64,000 bases of DNA from Catellatospora tritici (GTDB lineage Bacteria > Actinomycetota > Actinomycetes > Mycobacteriales > Micromonosporaceae): positions 1 through 64,000 of the forward strand of contig NZ_JAHRCY010000004.1 of NCBI RefSeq assembly GCF_019083965.1. The letters are read 5' to 3'. The position numbers and the translations under genes were made by a program. Below, piece by piece: positions 35,951-47,969 of the stretch. Each line of letters opens with the position of its first letter. The first letter of the stretch is position 1. The notes under the pieces were generated by a model. The model saw only the letters and a program-made list of their open reading frames with translations. It had not been told where the DNA came from and did not search any database.

Positions 35951-36850
35951 ATGGACAGCCGCACCTCGCACACAGCACCCGACGTGGTGGTGGGTGTCGA
36001 CGGATCGGCCGCCGCTCTCAGCGCCGTCCGGCTCGCCGCACGGGAGGCAGCCCGCCGCGGCCGGCGCCTGCGGATCGTCCACGCGTTCATCTGGCCGCTG
36101 CTGAACGTCGACGTCGGCCCCTCCGACGCCGTACCCGAAGGCGGTCTGCGCCACGACGCCGAACGGCTGCTCGCCGAGGCCGCCACGACCGCCGCCGCGA
36201 CGGAGCCCGACGTCACCACCGTGGCCGAACTGGTCACCGGAGCACCCGCCGCAGTGCTGCTCGCCGCGGCACGCGACGCCGACCTGCTGGTGCTCGGCGA
36301 CCGTGGACTCGGCGGCTTCACCGGACTGCTGCTGGGTTCGGTCGCCGTACAGGCGACCGCGCACAGCACCACCCCGGTCCTCGTCTCCCGAGGTGAGGAA
36401 CACACCGACGGCCCGGTCGTGGTGGGCATCGACGACTCGCCCGCCGGAACGGCCGCGGTGGAGGCCGCCTTCGCCGCCGCCGAGCAGCGCCACGCCGAAC
36501 TGCTCGCCGTGCGCTCCTGGACCCACCCGGCCATGGCCACGCCCTACACCACGCCCGTGCCGTCCGACCTCGGACCGGTCGAGCAGGCCGAAGGTCGGAT
36601 CCTCACCGAGACCATGGCCCCGCTGCTGGACGGCCATCGCAAGGTCGAGGTGCGTGAGCAGTTGGTATACGGCGGTCCGGGACGCACCCTGGTGCAGCTC
36701 AGCGAGCTGGCGCAGTTGGTGGTCGTCGGTACGCGTGGGCGCGGTGGCTTCGCCGGGCTGCTGCTGGGGTCGGTCAGCCAGCAGGCCCTGCACCATGCCG
36801 CCTGCCCCGTCCTGGTCGTCCCGGACCCACGACCCGACCGCACGTCCTGA
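35951..36850 (+). CDS. Tandem universal stress protein (two UspA domains), copy 1
   Basis: 299 aa from ATG at 35951 with ACAGGAG upstream. Domain 1 (about 8-145) starts VVVGVDGSAAALSAVRLA and ends with the nucleotide loop GDRGLGGFTGLLLGSVA. Domain 2 (about 155-292) starts VVVGIDDSPAGTAAVEAA and ends [17 protein letters not shown]. Both keep the G-x2-G-x9-GS ATP-binding signature. DosR-controlled Usp proteins of this two-domain form (e.g. Rv2005c, Rv2623) bind ATP and help enforce growth arrest. It lies directly after the ATPase gene and 29 bp before the CBS gene. Confidence 0.92.
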   Translation: MDSRTSHTAPDVVVGVDGSAAALSAVRLAAREAARRGRRLRIVHAFIWPLLNVDVGPSDAVPEGGLRHDAERLLAEAATTAAATEPDVTTVAELVTGAPAAVLLAAARDADLLVLGDRGLGGFTGLLLGSVAVQATAHSTTPVLVSRGEEHTDGPVVVGIDDSPAGTAAVEAAFAAAEQRHAELLAVRSWTHPAMATPYTTPVPSDLGPVEQAEGRILTETMAPLLDGHRKVEVREQLVYGGPGRTLVQLSELAQLVVVGTRGRGGFAGLLLGSVSQQALHHAACPVLVVPDPRPDRTS

Positions 36851-36879
36851 CCGACGGCGCCTGAACACGGGGGAGCACC

Positions 36880-37314
36880 ATGACCGAGACACCCGATCCG
36901 CCCCAGCGGCCCGCCGCACCCGGGACACTGCCGCAACGCGCGGTCCGCGAGGTGATGAGCCGACCGCCGACGCAGGTGAACGCATCGGCGACGCTGGAAC
37001 AGGCCCTGGCCACGATGGCCGGGACCGGACTGCGCCACCTGGTCGTCGTCGACGACACCGGTCGCTGCGCCGGGGTGCTCGGCGACCGCACGATCGTCGC
37101 CGCGTGGGCCGCCGAACCAGGCTGCCTGTCCCAACGCCGCGTATCAAGCGTGCTGGACACCACCCCGGCCACCGTCGGCGCGGACGCCGCCGTGGTCGAC
37201 GCGGCCCGGCTCATGTGCGGCACCCACGTCGACGCGGTGGCGGTGGTGGACCGCCGCGGCTGCGCCATCGGCATAATCACCGGCAGCGACCTCGTCACCC
37301 TGCTCACCCGCTGA
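36880..37314 (+). CDS. CBS-domain-pair protein (Hrp1-like)
   Basis: 144 aa from ATG at 36880 (GGGGGAG upstream). The two CBS motifs are VREVMSRPPTQVNASATLEQ with LRHLVVVDDTGRCAGVLGDR, and VSSVLDTTPATVGADAAVVD with VDAVAVVDRRGCAIGIITGSDLV. CBS pairs bind adenine nucleotides and usually regulate a partner; Hrp1 (Rv2626c) is a highly induced DosR-regulon member of the same size. There is no additional domain. It sits in the operon between the universal stress protein and kinase genes. Confidence 0.9.
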   Translation: MTETPDPPQRPAAPGTLPQRAVREVMSRPPTQVNASATLEQALATMAGTGLRHLVVVDDTGRCAGVLGDRTIVAAWAAEPGCLSQRRVSSVLDTTPATVGADAAVVDAARLMCGTHVDAVAVVDRRGCAIGIITGSDLVTLLTR

Positions 37315-37385
37315 TATCCGGTGGGAGAAGTGTGCCAGAGGCCTGCGCCCGGCCGCACCACGAACCTGGCACGGCCGCACCCTGA

Positions 37386-39718
<2,333 letters not shown>

Positions 39719-39753
39719 ACCGGGATTCTCCGCCCACCGGGCGCGGTGGGGAA

Positions 39754-39767
39754 GGGACCAAAGACCC
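39754..39767. promoter_or_regulatory. DosR-like box GGGACCAAAGACCC
   Basis: A strong match between the divergent DosR-like gene (36 bp away) and nitroreductase copy 4 (84 bp away). Confidence 0.65.
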
Positions 39768-39850
39768 GTCCGAGGACAGGACCCCCGCCCCGGCCCGGCC
39801 AGGCCCGCCGGCACTGACCCAACCCGCTGACCCGGGCGGACAGTGAGGTC

Positions 39851-40831
39851 ATGACAGCAGACGAGACGATCGGCGTCCAGGCGCTGTATGACGCGGCCCG
39901 CACCGCGCTCGCCGCGCCGTCGATCTTCAACACCCAGCCGTGGCGCTGGCAGGTTGGCCCGGACGTGCTGCGGCTGTACGCCGACCGGCAGCGCCAACTG
40001 CCCACCGCCGACCCGCAAGGCAGGCTCCTGACCGTCAGCTGCGGCGCGGCACTGCACCACGCCCGCACCGCACTGGCCGCCGCCGGTCACCAGGCCGACG
40101 TCCGCGAACTGCCCGACCCCGCCAACCCGGACCTGCTTGCCGAGGTCCGCGTTGCTGAGCCACACGAACCAACCCTGGCAGACCTGCAGGGATGCGCGGC
40201 GATCACGCGGCGGCACACCGACCGGCGGCCGTTCACCCCGCAGCCGGTGGCTGATGCCACCTGCCGGGCGCTGATCGTCGCCGGTGAACTGGAGCACGCC
40301 CACGTCCACCTCGTCGGCGACGGACAGGTCGCGGTCCTCGCCCTCGCGGCGGTCCGTGCCGGGGCGCTGCAGCTGTCCGACTCCGACTACCGGGCAGAAC
40401 TCGCCGACTGGACGCACCGGCCGCCATGGAGCGGCGAGGGCGTGTCCAGCGACACCACCGTGCGGGCCGTGCCGCGGCGGGTCCCGATCCGCGACTACGC
40501 ACCATTCGGTGGCCAGACCATGCACCCCGGCCGCGACACCGACGCCGGAGCCCGCTACCTGCTCGTGTTCACCGACGACGACACCCCGGCCGCCTGGCTG
40601 CACGCCGGGCAGGCCCTGTCCGCAGTGCTGCTCACCGCGACCAGCCAAGGCCTGGGCACCGCACCCATCAGCGACGTCACCGAGGTGCCCGGCACCCGCG
40701 ACGAGCTGCGCAGCCTGCTGCCCGGCCTCGGCGAGCCGCAGGTCTGCGTCCGCGTCGGCTACGCCCAGCCGAGTCCACCGGCGCCGAGCACGCGGCGGCC
40801 ATACGAAGAGTCCATCAATCCCGCACCCTGA
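39851..40831 (+). CDS. Acg-family nitroreductase-like flavoprotein (copy 4)
   Basis: 326 aa from ATG at 39851. Blocks: [56 protein letters not shown], and [20 protein letters not shown] then [13 protein letters not shown]. It clusters by motif with copy 2 (HTDRRP) rather than copies 1 and 3. The usual HNTQPW reads FNTQPW here, a change beside the flavin-binding loop. A universal stress protein gene follows with a 12-bp gap, so the two probably form one transcript under the box at 39754. Confidence 0.85.
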   Translation: MTADETIGVQALYDAARTALAAPSIFNTQPWRWQVGPDVLRLYADRQRQLPTADPQGRLLTVSCGAALHHARTALAAAGHQADVRELPDPANPDLLAEVRVAEPHEPTLADLQGCAAITRRHTDRRPFTPQPVADATCRALIVAGELEHAHVHLVGDGQVAVLALAAVRAGALQLSDSDYRAELADWTHRPPWSGEGVSSDTTVRAVPRRVPIRDYAPFGGQTMHPGRDTDAGARYLLVFTDDDTPAAWLHAGQALSAVLLTATSQGLGTAPISDVTEVPGTRDELRSLLPGLGEPQVCVRVGYAQPSPPAPSTRRPYEESINPAP

Positions 40832-40843
40832 CCGGAGATCGAC

Positions 40844-41785
40844 ATGACCGCCCACCGGCCCATCCTCGTCGGCGTCGACGGCTCACCGTCAAGCCTCGCC
40901 GCCGCGTCCTACGCCGCCGACCTCGCCGTGCACCGCCAGGCGCCGCTGCACCTGGTGTACGGCTACCTCAGCCCCCTGTTCGGGTACGGCACCGTCGGGC
41001 TGGCCGAACCCTACTACGACGACGCCGACACCCGCGCCGCGATCGACCGCGGCCTCACCGACACTGTCGAGACCCTACGCAAGCAGCACCCCGAACTCGG
41101 CGAGATCCACGCCCGGCAGATCACCGGCGGCCCCGCCCCGGTCCTGATCGAGCAGTCCCGCACCGCGGCGGTGACGGTCGTCGGCTGTCGCGGCGTCGGC
41201 GGGTTCGCCGAACTGCTGCTCGGCTCCGTGTCGGCACAGGTCGCCGCGCACGCCCACTGCCCGGTCATCGTCGTGCGCCCGCCGGTGCCCGACGGCACCA
41301 CCGCGCCCGGCCCGGACGCGCCGAAGCGCGCCGACCCGCCGCGCGGACCGGTCGTGGTCGGGATCGACGGCTCCATCGCCGCGCAGGCCGCCCTGACCTT
41401 CGCCGCCGACGAAGCCGTCAGCCGCGACACGACTCTGGTCGTCGCCCACGTGTACTGGCCCCAGCCCTGGCTGGAGCTCGGTGCCGACGAGAGCGCCGGG
41501 CAGGCCGAAGCCGAACGCGCCGCCGAGGACCGCGCTCAGCGGCTGCTGGCCGACGCGACCTCCGCGCTGAGCACCGTTCACCCGCGGCTGAAGCTGGAGA
41601 CCCGCGCCATCCGCAGCCTCAACAGCGAGTACAGCCTCGTCGAGGCCTCCCGCGCAGCGGCGTTGACCGTCGTCGGCTGCCGCGGCCGGGGCGGGTTCGC
41701 CGGACTGCTGCTCGGCTCCGTCAGCGGCTCGCTGGTCCACCACGCCCACAGCCCGGTCGCGGTCATCCACCCGACCGAGCACTGA
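40844..41785 (+). CDS. Tandem universal stress protein (two UspA domains), copy 2
   Basis: 313 aa from ATG at 40844. Domain 1 starts [20 protein letters not shown] and ends [20 protein letters not shown]. Domain 2 starts [20 protein letters not shown] and ends [20 protein letters not shown]. Both keep the ATP-binding glycine signature. It differs from copy 1 in the CRG form of the loop. It is the last clear member of the dormancy block and converges on the reductase-like gene at 41817. Confidence 0.92.
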   Translation: MTAHRPILVGVDGSPSSLAAASYAADLAVHRQAPLHLVYGYLSPLFGYGTVGLAEPYYDDADTRAAIDRGLTDTVETLRKQHPELGEIHARQITGGPAPVLIEQSRTAAVTVVGCRGVGGFAELLLGSVSAQVAAHAHCPVIVVRPPVPDGTTAPGPDAPKRADPPRGPVVVGIDGSIAAQAALTFAADEAVSRDTTLVVAHVYWPQPWLELGADESAGQAEAERAAEDRAQRLLADATSALSTVHPRLKLETRAIRSLNSEYSLVEASRAAALTVVGCRGRGGFAGLLLGSVSGSLVHHAHSPVAVIHPTEH

Positions 41786-41816
41786 ACCCGGGCGGGCCGC
41801 ACCGAACCAGCAGCAC

Positions 41817-42845
41817 CTAGGCACGGGAGTCCACGGTGATGTGCGGGGACAGCGCGTGCAGGAAGCCGGGCGCGTCGAAGACCTCGCCGGCGGAGAGCAC
41901 GCCGACCTTGCTGGTCTGTCCCGTGAGGATCCGGTGGACCGCCTCGACCACCAGCGGCGCGGTGACGGCGTAGATGTCCTGGCCTCGTGCCACGACGCGC
42001 CGTTGCGCGCCGCCGGAGCGGACCACGACGTCGACGAGGAAGGTCTGGTCGGACCGCCGGTGCTCGTCGACCGCGGTGGGTGCCGGGGTGTCCGGCGCGA
42101 CGACGTCGCCGGCCGCCTCGACCGTCATGTAGGTGCGTACCTCGGGGATGGGCAGGTGGCTGGGGATGGTGACGACGTCGGCCATGGTGAACTCGCCGAT
42201 GACCGCCCGGGTGCCCAGCGGCGTGGGGAAGTGCCAGTCGAGGGTCGCCGCGGCGTCGCGGCGGTAGTCCAGCCGTCCGTCTCGGTACACCACGCGCGCG
42301 CCGTCGCGCCGCTGCCGGGAGACCGTGCCCGAGACGCGCGTCCCGTCGGTGGGCTGCCAGCTGCTCAGCCCGTACGCGACGTGTGCCTCGTCGGCCGCCG
42401 TCCAGTCGCCCATGGCCACGGTGGCCATGAGGTCACCGAGACCGCCGAAGAAGGCCATGGCCGGGACGATCACCGCCCCGGCGGCGCGCGCCCGGTCGGC
42501 GAAGTGCGCGAACGTGTCAGCGTTGGCCTCGATCTCGGCCGCCACGTCTACGTACGGGATCCCGGCGCGCAGGGCCGCCTCGATCACCGGCGCGGCCGTG
42601 GTGGCGAACGGTCCGGCGCAGTTGACCACCGCGGCCGCACCGGCCAACACGCGGTCGAGCGCGTCCGGATCGTCGATCGACGCGGGCCGGGCCTCGTACC
42701 CGGTCTCGGCCGCCAGAGCGCGCAGCTTCCCGGCATCCCGTCCGGACAGGACCGGGACGAACCCGCGCTCGCGCAGCTGCGCCACCACGAACCGGCCGGT
42801 GTGCCCGTACGCCCCGTACACCGCGACCGTCTGACCTGCATTCAT
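41817..42845 (-). CDS. Saccharopine dehydrogenase/trans-enoyl-reductase-like NAD(P)-binding protein
   Basis: 342 aa from ATG at 42845 with GAGGAG upstream. The N-terminal Rossmann motif is VAVYGAYGHTGRFVVAQLRE, followed by AAAVVNCAGPFATTAAPVIE and GIPYVDVAAEIEA. The C-terminal half resembles trans-acting enoyl reductases of mycobacterial lipid synthesis (Rv2449c/Rv2953 group). No lysine-pathway context is present. The gene is divergent from a GlxA-type regulator, a likely controller. The substrate is unknown. Confidence 0.8.
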   Translation of the reverse strand: MNAGQTVAVYGAYGHTGRFVVAQLRERGFVPVLSGRDAGKLRALAAETGYEARPASIDDPDALDRVLAGAAAVVNCAGPFATTAAPVIEAALRAGIPYVDVAAEIEANADTFAHFADRARAAGAVIVPAMAFFGGLGDLMATVAMGDWTAADEAHVAYGLSSWQPTDGTRVSGTVSRQRRDGARVVYRDGRLDYRRDAAATLDWHFPTPLGTRAVIGEFTMADVVTIPSHLPIPEVRTYMTVEAAGDVVAPDTPAPTAVDEHRRSDQTFLVDVVVRSGGAQRRVVARGQDIYAVTAPLVVEAVHRILTGQTSKVGVLSAGEVFDAPGFLHALSPHITVDSRA

Positions 42846-42946
42846 GACCGCTCCTCGGCGCTCGGAAGATCTACTACGGACATTCTGGTGGGCGGGGAGC
42901 ACGGCCGGTGAGTGTCTGGAACGCCATCTCCCATACAATTTCGGAC

Positions 42947-43891
42947 ATGGGCACTGTCGCACTGGCCGCCACCGAGGGGATGCTGCAGTTCGAGCTGTCC
43001 CTGGCGTACGAGGTCTTCGGCTCCGCGCCGGACGGCGTGACAGTGCCCTGGTACGACGTCACCGTCTGCGGTCCGGCCGCCGTGCGGGTCGGCCGGTTTC
43101 TGCTGGAGCCCGACGCCGGGCTCGACCGGCTCCGGGACGCCGATACCGTGATCGTGCCGGGCTGGGCCGATGTCGCCGTGGACCCGCCCGCGGAGCTGGT
43201 CGACGCGGTGCGCGCGGCCCACGCGGCGGGCGCCCGCGTGGCGTCCCTCTGCACGGGCGCGTTCGTGCTGGCCGCCGCCGGTCTGCTGGACGGCGGACGG
43301 GCGACCACGCACTGGGCGCACACCGAGGAGCTGGCCGCCCGCCATCCGCTGGTGGAAGTGGATCCGGACGTGCTCTACGTCGACAACGGCCGAGTGCTCA
43401 CCGCCGCGGGCAAGGCCGCCGCGCTGGACCTGTGCCTGCACCTCATCCGGCTCGACCACGGCTCGTCGGTCGCCAACATCGCCGCCCGCCGCCTGGTCGT
43501 GCCGCCGCACCGAGCCGGCGGCCAGGCCCAATTCGTCACCACCCCGGTGCCCGCCCGGGACGACCACCCGCTGGCCGCCCTGCTGCCGTGGATCGTCGAG
43601 CGGCTCGACCAGCCGCTGACCGTGGCGGAGCTGGCCCGTCAGGCCCGGATGAGCTCCCGCCACCTGGGCCGCCATTTCAAGGCGGCGACCGGCACCACCC
43701 CGCTGCAGTGGCTGCTGCACCAGCGCATCCGCCACGCGCAGGAGCTGCTGGAGAAGACCGACGCCGGGGTGGACGCCATCGCGGCGGCGACCGGCATGGG
43801 CACCGCCACCACGCTACGCAGGCACTTCAATCGCACGGTCGGCGTGCCCCCGGATGCCTACCGCCGCACGTTCCGCACCCGTACCCGCTGA
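42947..43891 (+). CDS. GlxA-type regulator: DJ-1/PfpI domain plus AraC HTH
   Basis: 314 aa from ATG at 42947; a GTG at 42908 with GGGGAG upstream would add 13 residues. A TACAAT hexamer at 42934-42939 favours a leaderless start at 42947, and family members begin near this point (GTVALAATEGMLQFELSLAYEVFG). The DJ-1-like domain has ASLCTGAFVLAAAGLLDGG with the nucleophile-elbow Cys and TTHWAHTEELAARHP. The AraC domain (about 215-314) has LTVAELARQARMSSRHLGRH and AIAAATGMGTATTLRRHF. It probably regulates the divergent reductase gene. Confidence 0.85.
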   Translation: MGTVALAATEGMLQFELSLAYEVFGSAPDGVTVPWYDVTVCGPAAVRVGRFLLEPDAGLDRLRDADTVIVPGWADVAVDPPAELVDAVRAAHAAGARVASLCTGAFVLAAAGLLDGGRATTHWAHTEELAARHPLVEVDPDVLYVDNGRVLTAAGKAAALDLCLHLIRLDHGSSVANIAARRLVVPPHRAGGQAQFVTTPVPARDDHPLAALLPWIVERLDQPLTVAELARQARMSSRHLGRHFKAATGTTPLQWLLHQRIRHAQELLEKTDAGVDAIAAATGMGTATTLRRHFNRTVGVPPDAYRRTFRTRTR

Positions 43892-43995
43892 TCCCTGGGC
43901 GACGCTGCGGCTGGCAGGTCGTCAGTGCCCGGTGACGACAAAGGTAATGGCAAGGAGAGTTCACTCCTTGCCACCTTCAACGTATAGCAGGCTGG

Positions 43996-44014
43996 GGGGC
44001 TTGTGGCAAGACCC
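43996..44014 (+). promoter_or_regulatory. Rifamycin-associated element (RAE)
   Basis: GGGGCTTGTGGCAAGACCC, a 19-bp inverted repeat (CTTG..CAAG core) of the conserved type found upstream of rph, helR and other rifamycin-inducible actinomycete genes. It lies 196 bp before the Rph start. The single clear deviation from the usual GGGGCTTGCGGCAAG core is C to T in the spacer. Confidence 0.8.
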
Positions 44015-44060
44015 GGGTGGTGCCGCAGAATCGGCGGCCGGACCAGGAACGGACCAAGAC

Positions 44061-44213
44061 ATGGGGGCAGTCGTCGTGTGTGTGTTGTTGTCGACCTATG
44101 CGGGACACGGTGAGGAACCGTTGGTGGGACTGGCGATGCGGCGGACGGAGCCGGTGCTCGGATCGGCCGCCGCAGTGCGATGGAGCATGACCGCCGGGGC
44201 GGTGTCGCGGTGA
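44061..44213 (+). CDS. Possible leader peptide ORF of the rph transcript
   Basis: An ATG at 44061 opens 50 codons (MGAVVVCVLLSTYAGHGEEP..., ending GAVSR) whose TGA overlaps the GTG start of rph in the form GTGA. The product has no family match. The overlap would allow coupled translation of rph, but there is no good ribosome site, so it may not be translated. It may equally be plain 5' untranslated region. Confidence 0.3.
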   Translation: MGAVVVCVLLSTYAGHGEEPLVGLAMRRTEPVLGSAAAVRWSMTAGAVSR

Positions 44214-46807
44214 CTGAACAGCACGTGTTGGGTCTTCAAGAGGTCGACCAGACGCAGGTTGCCGTCGTTGGCGGCAAGGCCGCCCACCTCGGGGCGCTGT
44301 CGCGGATCGAGGGCGTCCGCGTGCCGTCCGGCTTTTGCGTGACGACCGGCGCGTTTCGGCGGATCGTGGCGGAAGCGCCTTCGATCGACGACCGGCTCGA
44401 TCGGCTGTCGCGCCTGAACCCGGACGACCGGGAGGCGATCCGCACGCTCAGCGCGGAGACCCGCCGGACCATCGAGGAGATCGCCATCCCGGACGATCTC
44501 GCGGCGGCGATCACCCGCGCCCTGGCCCGGCTCGGCGAGCAGGCCGCCTACGCCGTGCGATCCAGTGCGACGGCCGAGGACCTGCCGACGGCCTCCTTCG
44601 CCGGCCAGCAGGACACGTACCTGAACGTCGTGGGGCCGTCGTCGATCCTCCGGCATGTCAGCCGGTGCTGGGCGTCACTGTTCACCGAGCGGGCCGTGAC
44701 CTATCGCCTGCGCAACGGCTTCGACCATCGGAAGGTCCACATGGCCGTGGTGGTGCAGCAGATGGTCTTCCCGGACGCGGCGGGCATTCTGTTCACGGCC
44801 GACCCGGTGACGGGCAACCGGAGGGTCGCCACCGTCGACGCCAGCTTCGGCCTCGGTGAGGCCCTGGTCTCCGGCCGGGTGAATCCCGACGTCTTCAGGG
44901 TGCGCGACGACGAAGTCGTCGCCAAGGTGATCGCCACCAAAGAGCGTGCCATTCAGGCACTGCCGGCGGGCGGGACGCGGGAAGTGGCGATCGACGCGCG
45001 GCGGCAGGAACACCCGGCGCTGACGGATGCGCAGGCCGTGCGGCTCGTGCGCATCGGGCGGCGGATCGAAGCGCACTTCGGCCGCCCCCAGGACATCGAA
45101 TGGTGCCTCATCGACGACGACTTCCGGATCGTGCAGAGCCGACCGATCACCACGCTGTTTCCCATCCCCGAGTCCCGCGACCGGGAGAACCACGTCTATG
45201 TCTCGGTCGGTCACCAGCAGATGATGACCGACCCCATGAGGCCCCTCGGGCTGTCCTTCTGGCAGATGACGACCCCCGCGCCCATGGCCGAGGCAGGCGG
45301 CCGCCTGTTCGTCGACGTCACCCAGAGGCTGGCCACCCCGGCGAGCCGGGCCGGTCTCCTGGAGGCCCTGGGGAGATCCGATCCGCTGACCGGGGACGCG
45401 CTGCAGACCATCCTCGAGCGCGACGGCTTCATCCGGACGCTGCCGGACGAGGGTGCCCCCGGGCCGCTGTTCGGCGGTGCGCCGGATCCGATCGAGACCG
45501 ATCCGGCCATCGTCACCGAGCTGATCGAGCACAGCCAGGCATCGATCGCGGCGTTGGAACGCGACATCGCGACGTTGTCCGGAGCGGCGCTGCTCGACTT
45601 CATCCAGGCGGACCTGCAGGAGCTGCGGCGGATCCTGTTCGATCCGCGGAGCCATCAGGTGTTCATGTCGGCGATGGAGGCCGTGTGGTGGCTCAACGAT
45701 CGGTTGCAGGCGTGGCTGGGGGAGAAGAACGCTGCTGACACGCTCACGCAGTCTGTTCCCCACAACGTCACCTCGGAGATGGGGCTGGCGCTGCTGGACG
45801 TCGCGGACGCGATCCGCCCGCACCCGGAGGTGGTCGCGTTTCTACACCACGTCGAGGACGGGGGATTCCTGGACGGGCTGGCCGAGTTCTCGGGCGGGCC
45901 GCAAGCGCGAGCCGCCATCGAGGCGTGGCTGGAGAAGTACGGCATGCGCTGCGTCGGCGAGATCGACATCACGCGGCCGCGTTGGCGCGAGCGCCCCGCC
46001 ACGCTCGTGCCCCTGATCCTCGGCAACATCAAGAACTTCGAGCCCGGCGCCGGCGCGCGGCGCTTCGAGCAGGGGCGGCGGGAGGCGTGGGCGAAGGAAC
46101 AGGACGTGCTGGGGCGACTGCGGGCCCTGCCGGACGGGGAGCGCAAGTCCGAAGAGGCCAAGCGGATGATCGACCGGGTGCGGACCTTCATCGGGTACCG
46201 GGAGTACCCGAAGTACGGCATGGTCAGCCGCTACTTCGTGTACAAGCAGGCCCTGCTGAATGAGGCCGACCGCCTCGTGCGGGCCGACGTGCTCCGCGAG
46301 CGGGAAGACCTCTTCTACCTGACGTTCCCGGAGCTCCGCGACGTCGCGCGGACGAATCACGTGGACGATCAGCTCATCCGCCGCCGCAAGGACGCGTTCA
46401 CGTCGTATCAAGCGCTCACGCCGCCCCGGGTGCTCACCTCGGACGGCGAGGCCGTCACCGGGGCGTACCGACGCGACGACGTGCCGACCGGCGCCCTGGT
46501 CGGCCTACCGGTCTCCGCCGGGGTCGTCGAAGGGCGGGCCCGCGTCATCCTGGACCTGGCGCAGGCCGACCTCGAAGCGGGCGACATCCTGGTCACGGCG
46601 TACACGGACCCCAGCTGGACACCGCTGTTCGTGGCGATCGCAGGCCTGGTCACGGAGGTGGGCGGCCTGATGACCCATGGCGCGGTGATCGCACGGGAGT
46701 ACGGCTTGCCGGCTGTCGTCGGCGTGGTGGACGCCACCCGGCTGATCCTCGACGGCCAGCGGATCCGCGTGCACGGAACCCACGGATACCTCGAGATCCT
46801 GTCCTGA
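44210..46807 (+). CDS. rph: Rifamycin phosphotransferase (dikinase-type antibiotic-inactivating enzyme)
   Basis: 865 aa from GTG at 44210, the start that gives the family N-terminus VTEQHVLGLQEVDQTQVAVVGGK. ATP-grasp domain about 1-325 (YAVRSSATAEDLPTASFAGQ, ADPVTGNRRVATVDASFGLG, DIEWCLIDDDFRIVQSRPIT). The rifamycin-binding region is about 330-755 (SVGHQQMMTDPMRPLGLSFW). The swivelling PEP-utiliser domain holds catalytic His823 in VGGLMTHGAVIARE. The enzyme transfers the beta-phosphate of ATP to the C21 hydroxyl of rifamycins, producing inactive antibiotic, AMP and phosphate. The RAE upstream predicts induction by rifamycins. The length and all key motifs are intact, separating it from PEP synthase. 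Confidence 0.93.
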   Translation: MTEQHVLGLQEVDQTQVAVVGGKAAHLGALSRIEGVRVPSGFCVTTGAFRRIVAEAPSIDDRLDRLSRLNPDDREAIRTLSAETRRTIEEIAIPDDLAAAITRALARLGEQAAYAVRSSATAEDLPTASFAGQQDTYLNVVGPSSILRHVSRCWASLFTERAVTYRLRNGFDHRKVHMAVVVQQMVFPDAAGILFTADPVTGNRRVATVDASFGLGEALVSGRVNPDVFRVRDDEVVAKVIATKERAIQALPAGGTREVAIDARRQEHPALTDAQAVRLVRIGRRIEAHFGRPQDIEWCLIDDDFRIVQSRPITTLFPIPESRDRENHVYVSVGHQQMMTDPMRPLGLSFWQMTTPAPMAEAGGRLFVDVTQRLATPASRAGLLEALGRSDPLTGDALQTILERDGFIRTLPDEGAPGPLFGGAPDPIETDPAIVTELIEHSQASIAALERDIATLSGAALLDFIQADLQELRRILFDPRSHQVFMSAMEAVWWLNDRLQAWLGEKNAADTLTQSVPHNVTSEMGLALLDVADAIRPHPEVVAFLHHVEDGGFLDGLAEFSGGPQARAAIEAWLEKYGMRCVGEIDITRPRWRERPATLVPLILGNIKNFEPGAGARRFEQGRREAWAKEQDVLGRLRALPDGERKSEEAKRMIDRVRTFIGYREYPKYGMVSRYFVYKQALLNEADRLVRADVLREREDLFYLTFPELRDVARTNHVDDQLIRRRKDAFTSYQALTPPRVLTSDGEAVTGAYRRDDVPTGALVGLPVSAGVVEGRARVILDLAQADLEAGDILVTAYTDPSWTPLFVAIAGLVTEVGGLMTHGAVIAREYGLPAVVGVVDATRLILDGQRIRVHGTHGYLEILS

Positions 46808-46898
46808 CCGAGCACGCCGGGGAAGCTTCATCCGCCGATGTCCAGCAGCCAGGACGACGCCGATCAGATGAGTTCCGCGATCAGACGAGTTCCGCGGC

Positions 46899-47849
46899 TC
46901 AGGACGGGGAGGGACCGAGGGTGACCGGGCCGTGCAGCGGGTCCGCGAGGGTGGCCCGCGCGACGACGCCACCGTCGGGGCGCAGCGTCTCCACCATGTC
47001 ACCGGTGCCGGACAGCAGCAGGCCGTCGGTGGCCCACACGGCGGCGCCCGGGAACGGTCGGCCCTCGCCGGTGGCGGTGTCGACCAGCTCGTATGCCGAG
47101 ACGTGGACGTCGCGGCGGCCGACCAGCCGGGTGCCGTCGGGCGACCAGGCGAACGGGCCGTCGGGAAAGACCCGCGTGGGCACCGTGCGGGTCGGTGCGC
47201 CGGTGGCCGCGTCGAACAGCTGCACGGCTCGCGTGTACTCGTGTGCCTCGCCGCCGGACCGGTCGGCGAGCGACAGGGCGACCTCGCGGCCGTCCCGGGT
47301 GAACGTGAAAGCGCAGAAGCTGCAGTCGTAGGCGCTGTGATCGATCCAGTGTTCGGTGAGCTTCGCCGTCTTCGCGTCGATCACCGCGAATCCGATCGCG
47401 AAGGGCTCCTTGCGAAGGAGCATGCCGACCAGGCGGTTGCCGTCCGGAGACCAGCGCAGGCCGCTCTCGAGCCACAGCTGCAGGTTGGCGCCCTGGTGGT
47501 CGACGAACATCTGCGCGCCCGCGGCGAGCTCGACGATCGTCACACCGGTGTCGTCCTCGACGGCATAACGCCGGCCGGTCGGGTCGAGCTGGCTGTTCGG
47601 GGGCAGGTCCAGCGGCACGTAGCGGCGCTGCGCCCGGTCGAGCACCGTGCCCGTACCGGCGACGACCTGCCAGCCGCCGGCGAGCTGCTGCGGCGTGCCC
47701 GCGAGGGTGGACAGCGAGGGCTCGGTCACCGGGTCCGCCGCGGGCGACTGGCCGCCACAGGCGGCCAGCGAGACGGCGACGGCCGCCGCCAGCGTCGTGA
47801 GGAGCGCCCGAGGGCGCGTCGCGCGGGTGCGCGGCTGCTGCCGTGCCAT
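46899..47849 (-). CDS. Secreted lipoprotein with WD40-like beta-propeller repeats
   Basis: 316 aa from ATG at 47849 with GGGGAG upstream. A lipoprotein signal peptide (TTLAAAVAVSLAACGG) has its lipobox Cys in LAAC. The mature part carries repeated propeller strands, e.g. SGLRWSPDGNRLVGMLLRKE, FTFTRDGREVALSLADRSG and PFAWSPDGTRLVGRRDVH, as in TolB/WD40-like extracellular proteins. No catalytic motif is visible. It is anchored on the outer face of the membrane. It is convergent with rph and marks the start of the accessory region. Confidence 0.8.
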   Translation of the reverse strand: MARQQPRTRATRPRALLTTLAAAVAVSLAACGGQSPAADPVTEPSLSTLAGTPQQLAGGWQVVAGTGTVLDRAQRRYVPLDLPPNSQLDPTGRRYAVEDDTGVTIVELAAGAQMFVDHQGANLQLWLESGLRWSPDGNRLVGMLLRKEPFAIGFAVIDAKTAKLTEHWIDHSAYDCSFCAFTFTRDGREVALSLADRSGGEAHEYTRAVQLFDAATGAPTRTVPTRVFPDGPFAWSPDGTRLVGRRDVHVSAYELVDTATGEGRPFPGAAVWATDGLLLSGTGDMVETLRPDGGVVARATLADPLHGPVTLGPSPS

Positions 47850-47969
47850 GTCTGCTCCCCGTGGTCGGTATCGCACGGGGACGTCGCCGCTCCTGGTCGG
47901 AAGGCCGACCCCGCGTCGCGAGTCAGGATAGACAACTTGGGCGGGACGCGCCGACCCCGGTTCCCTTCG

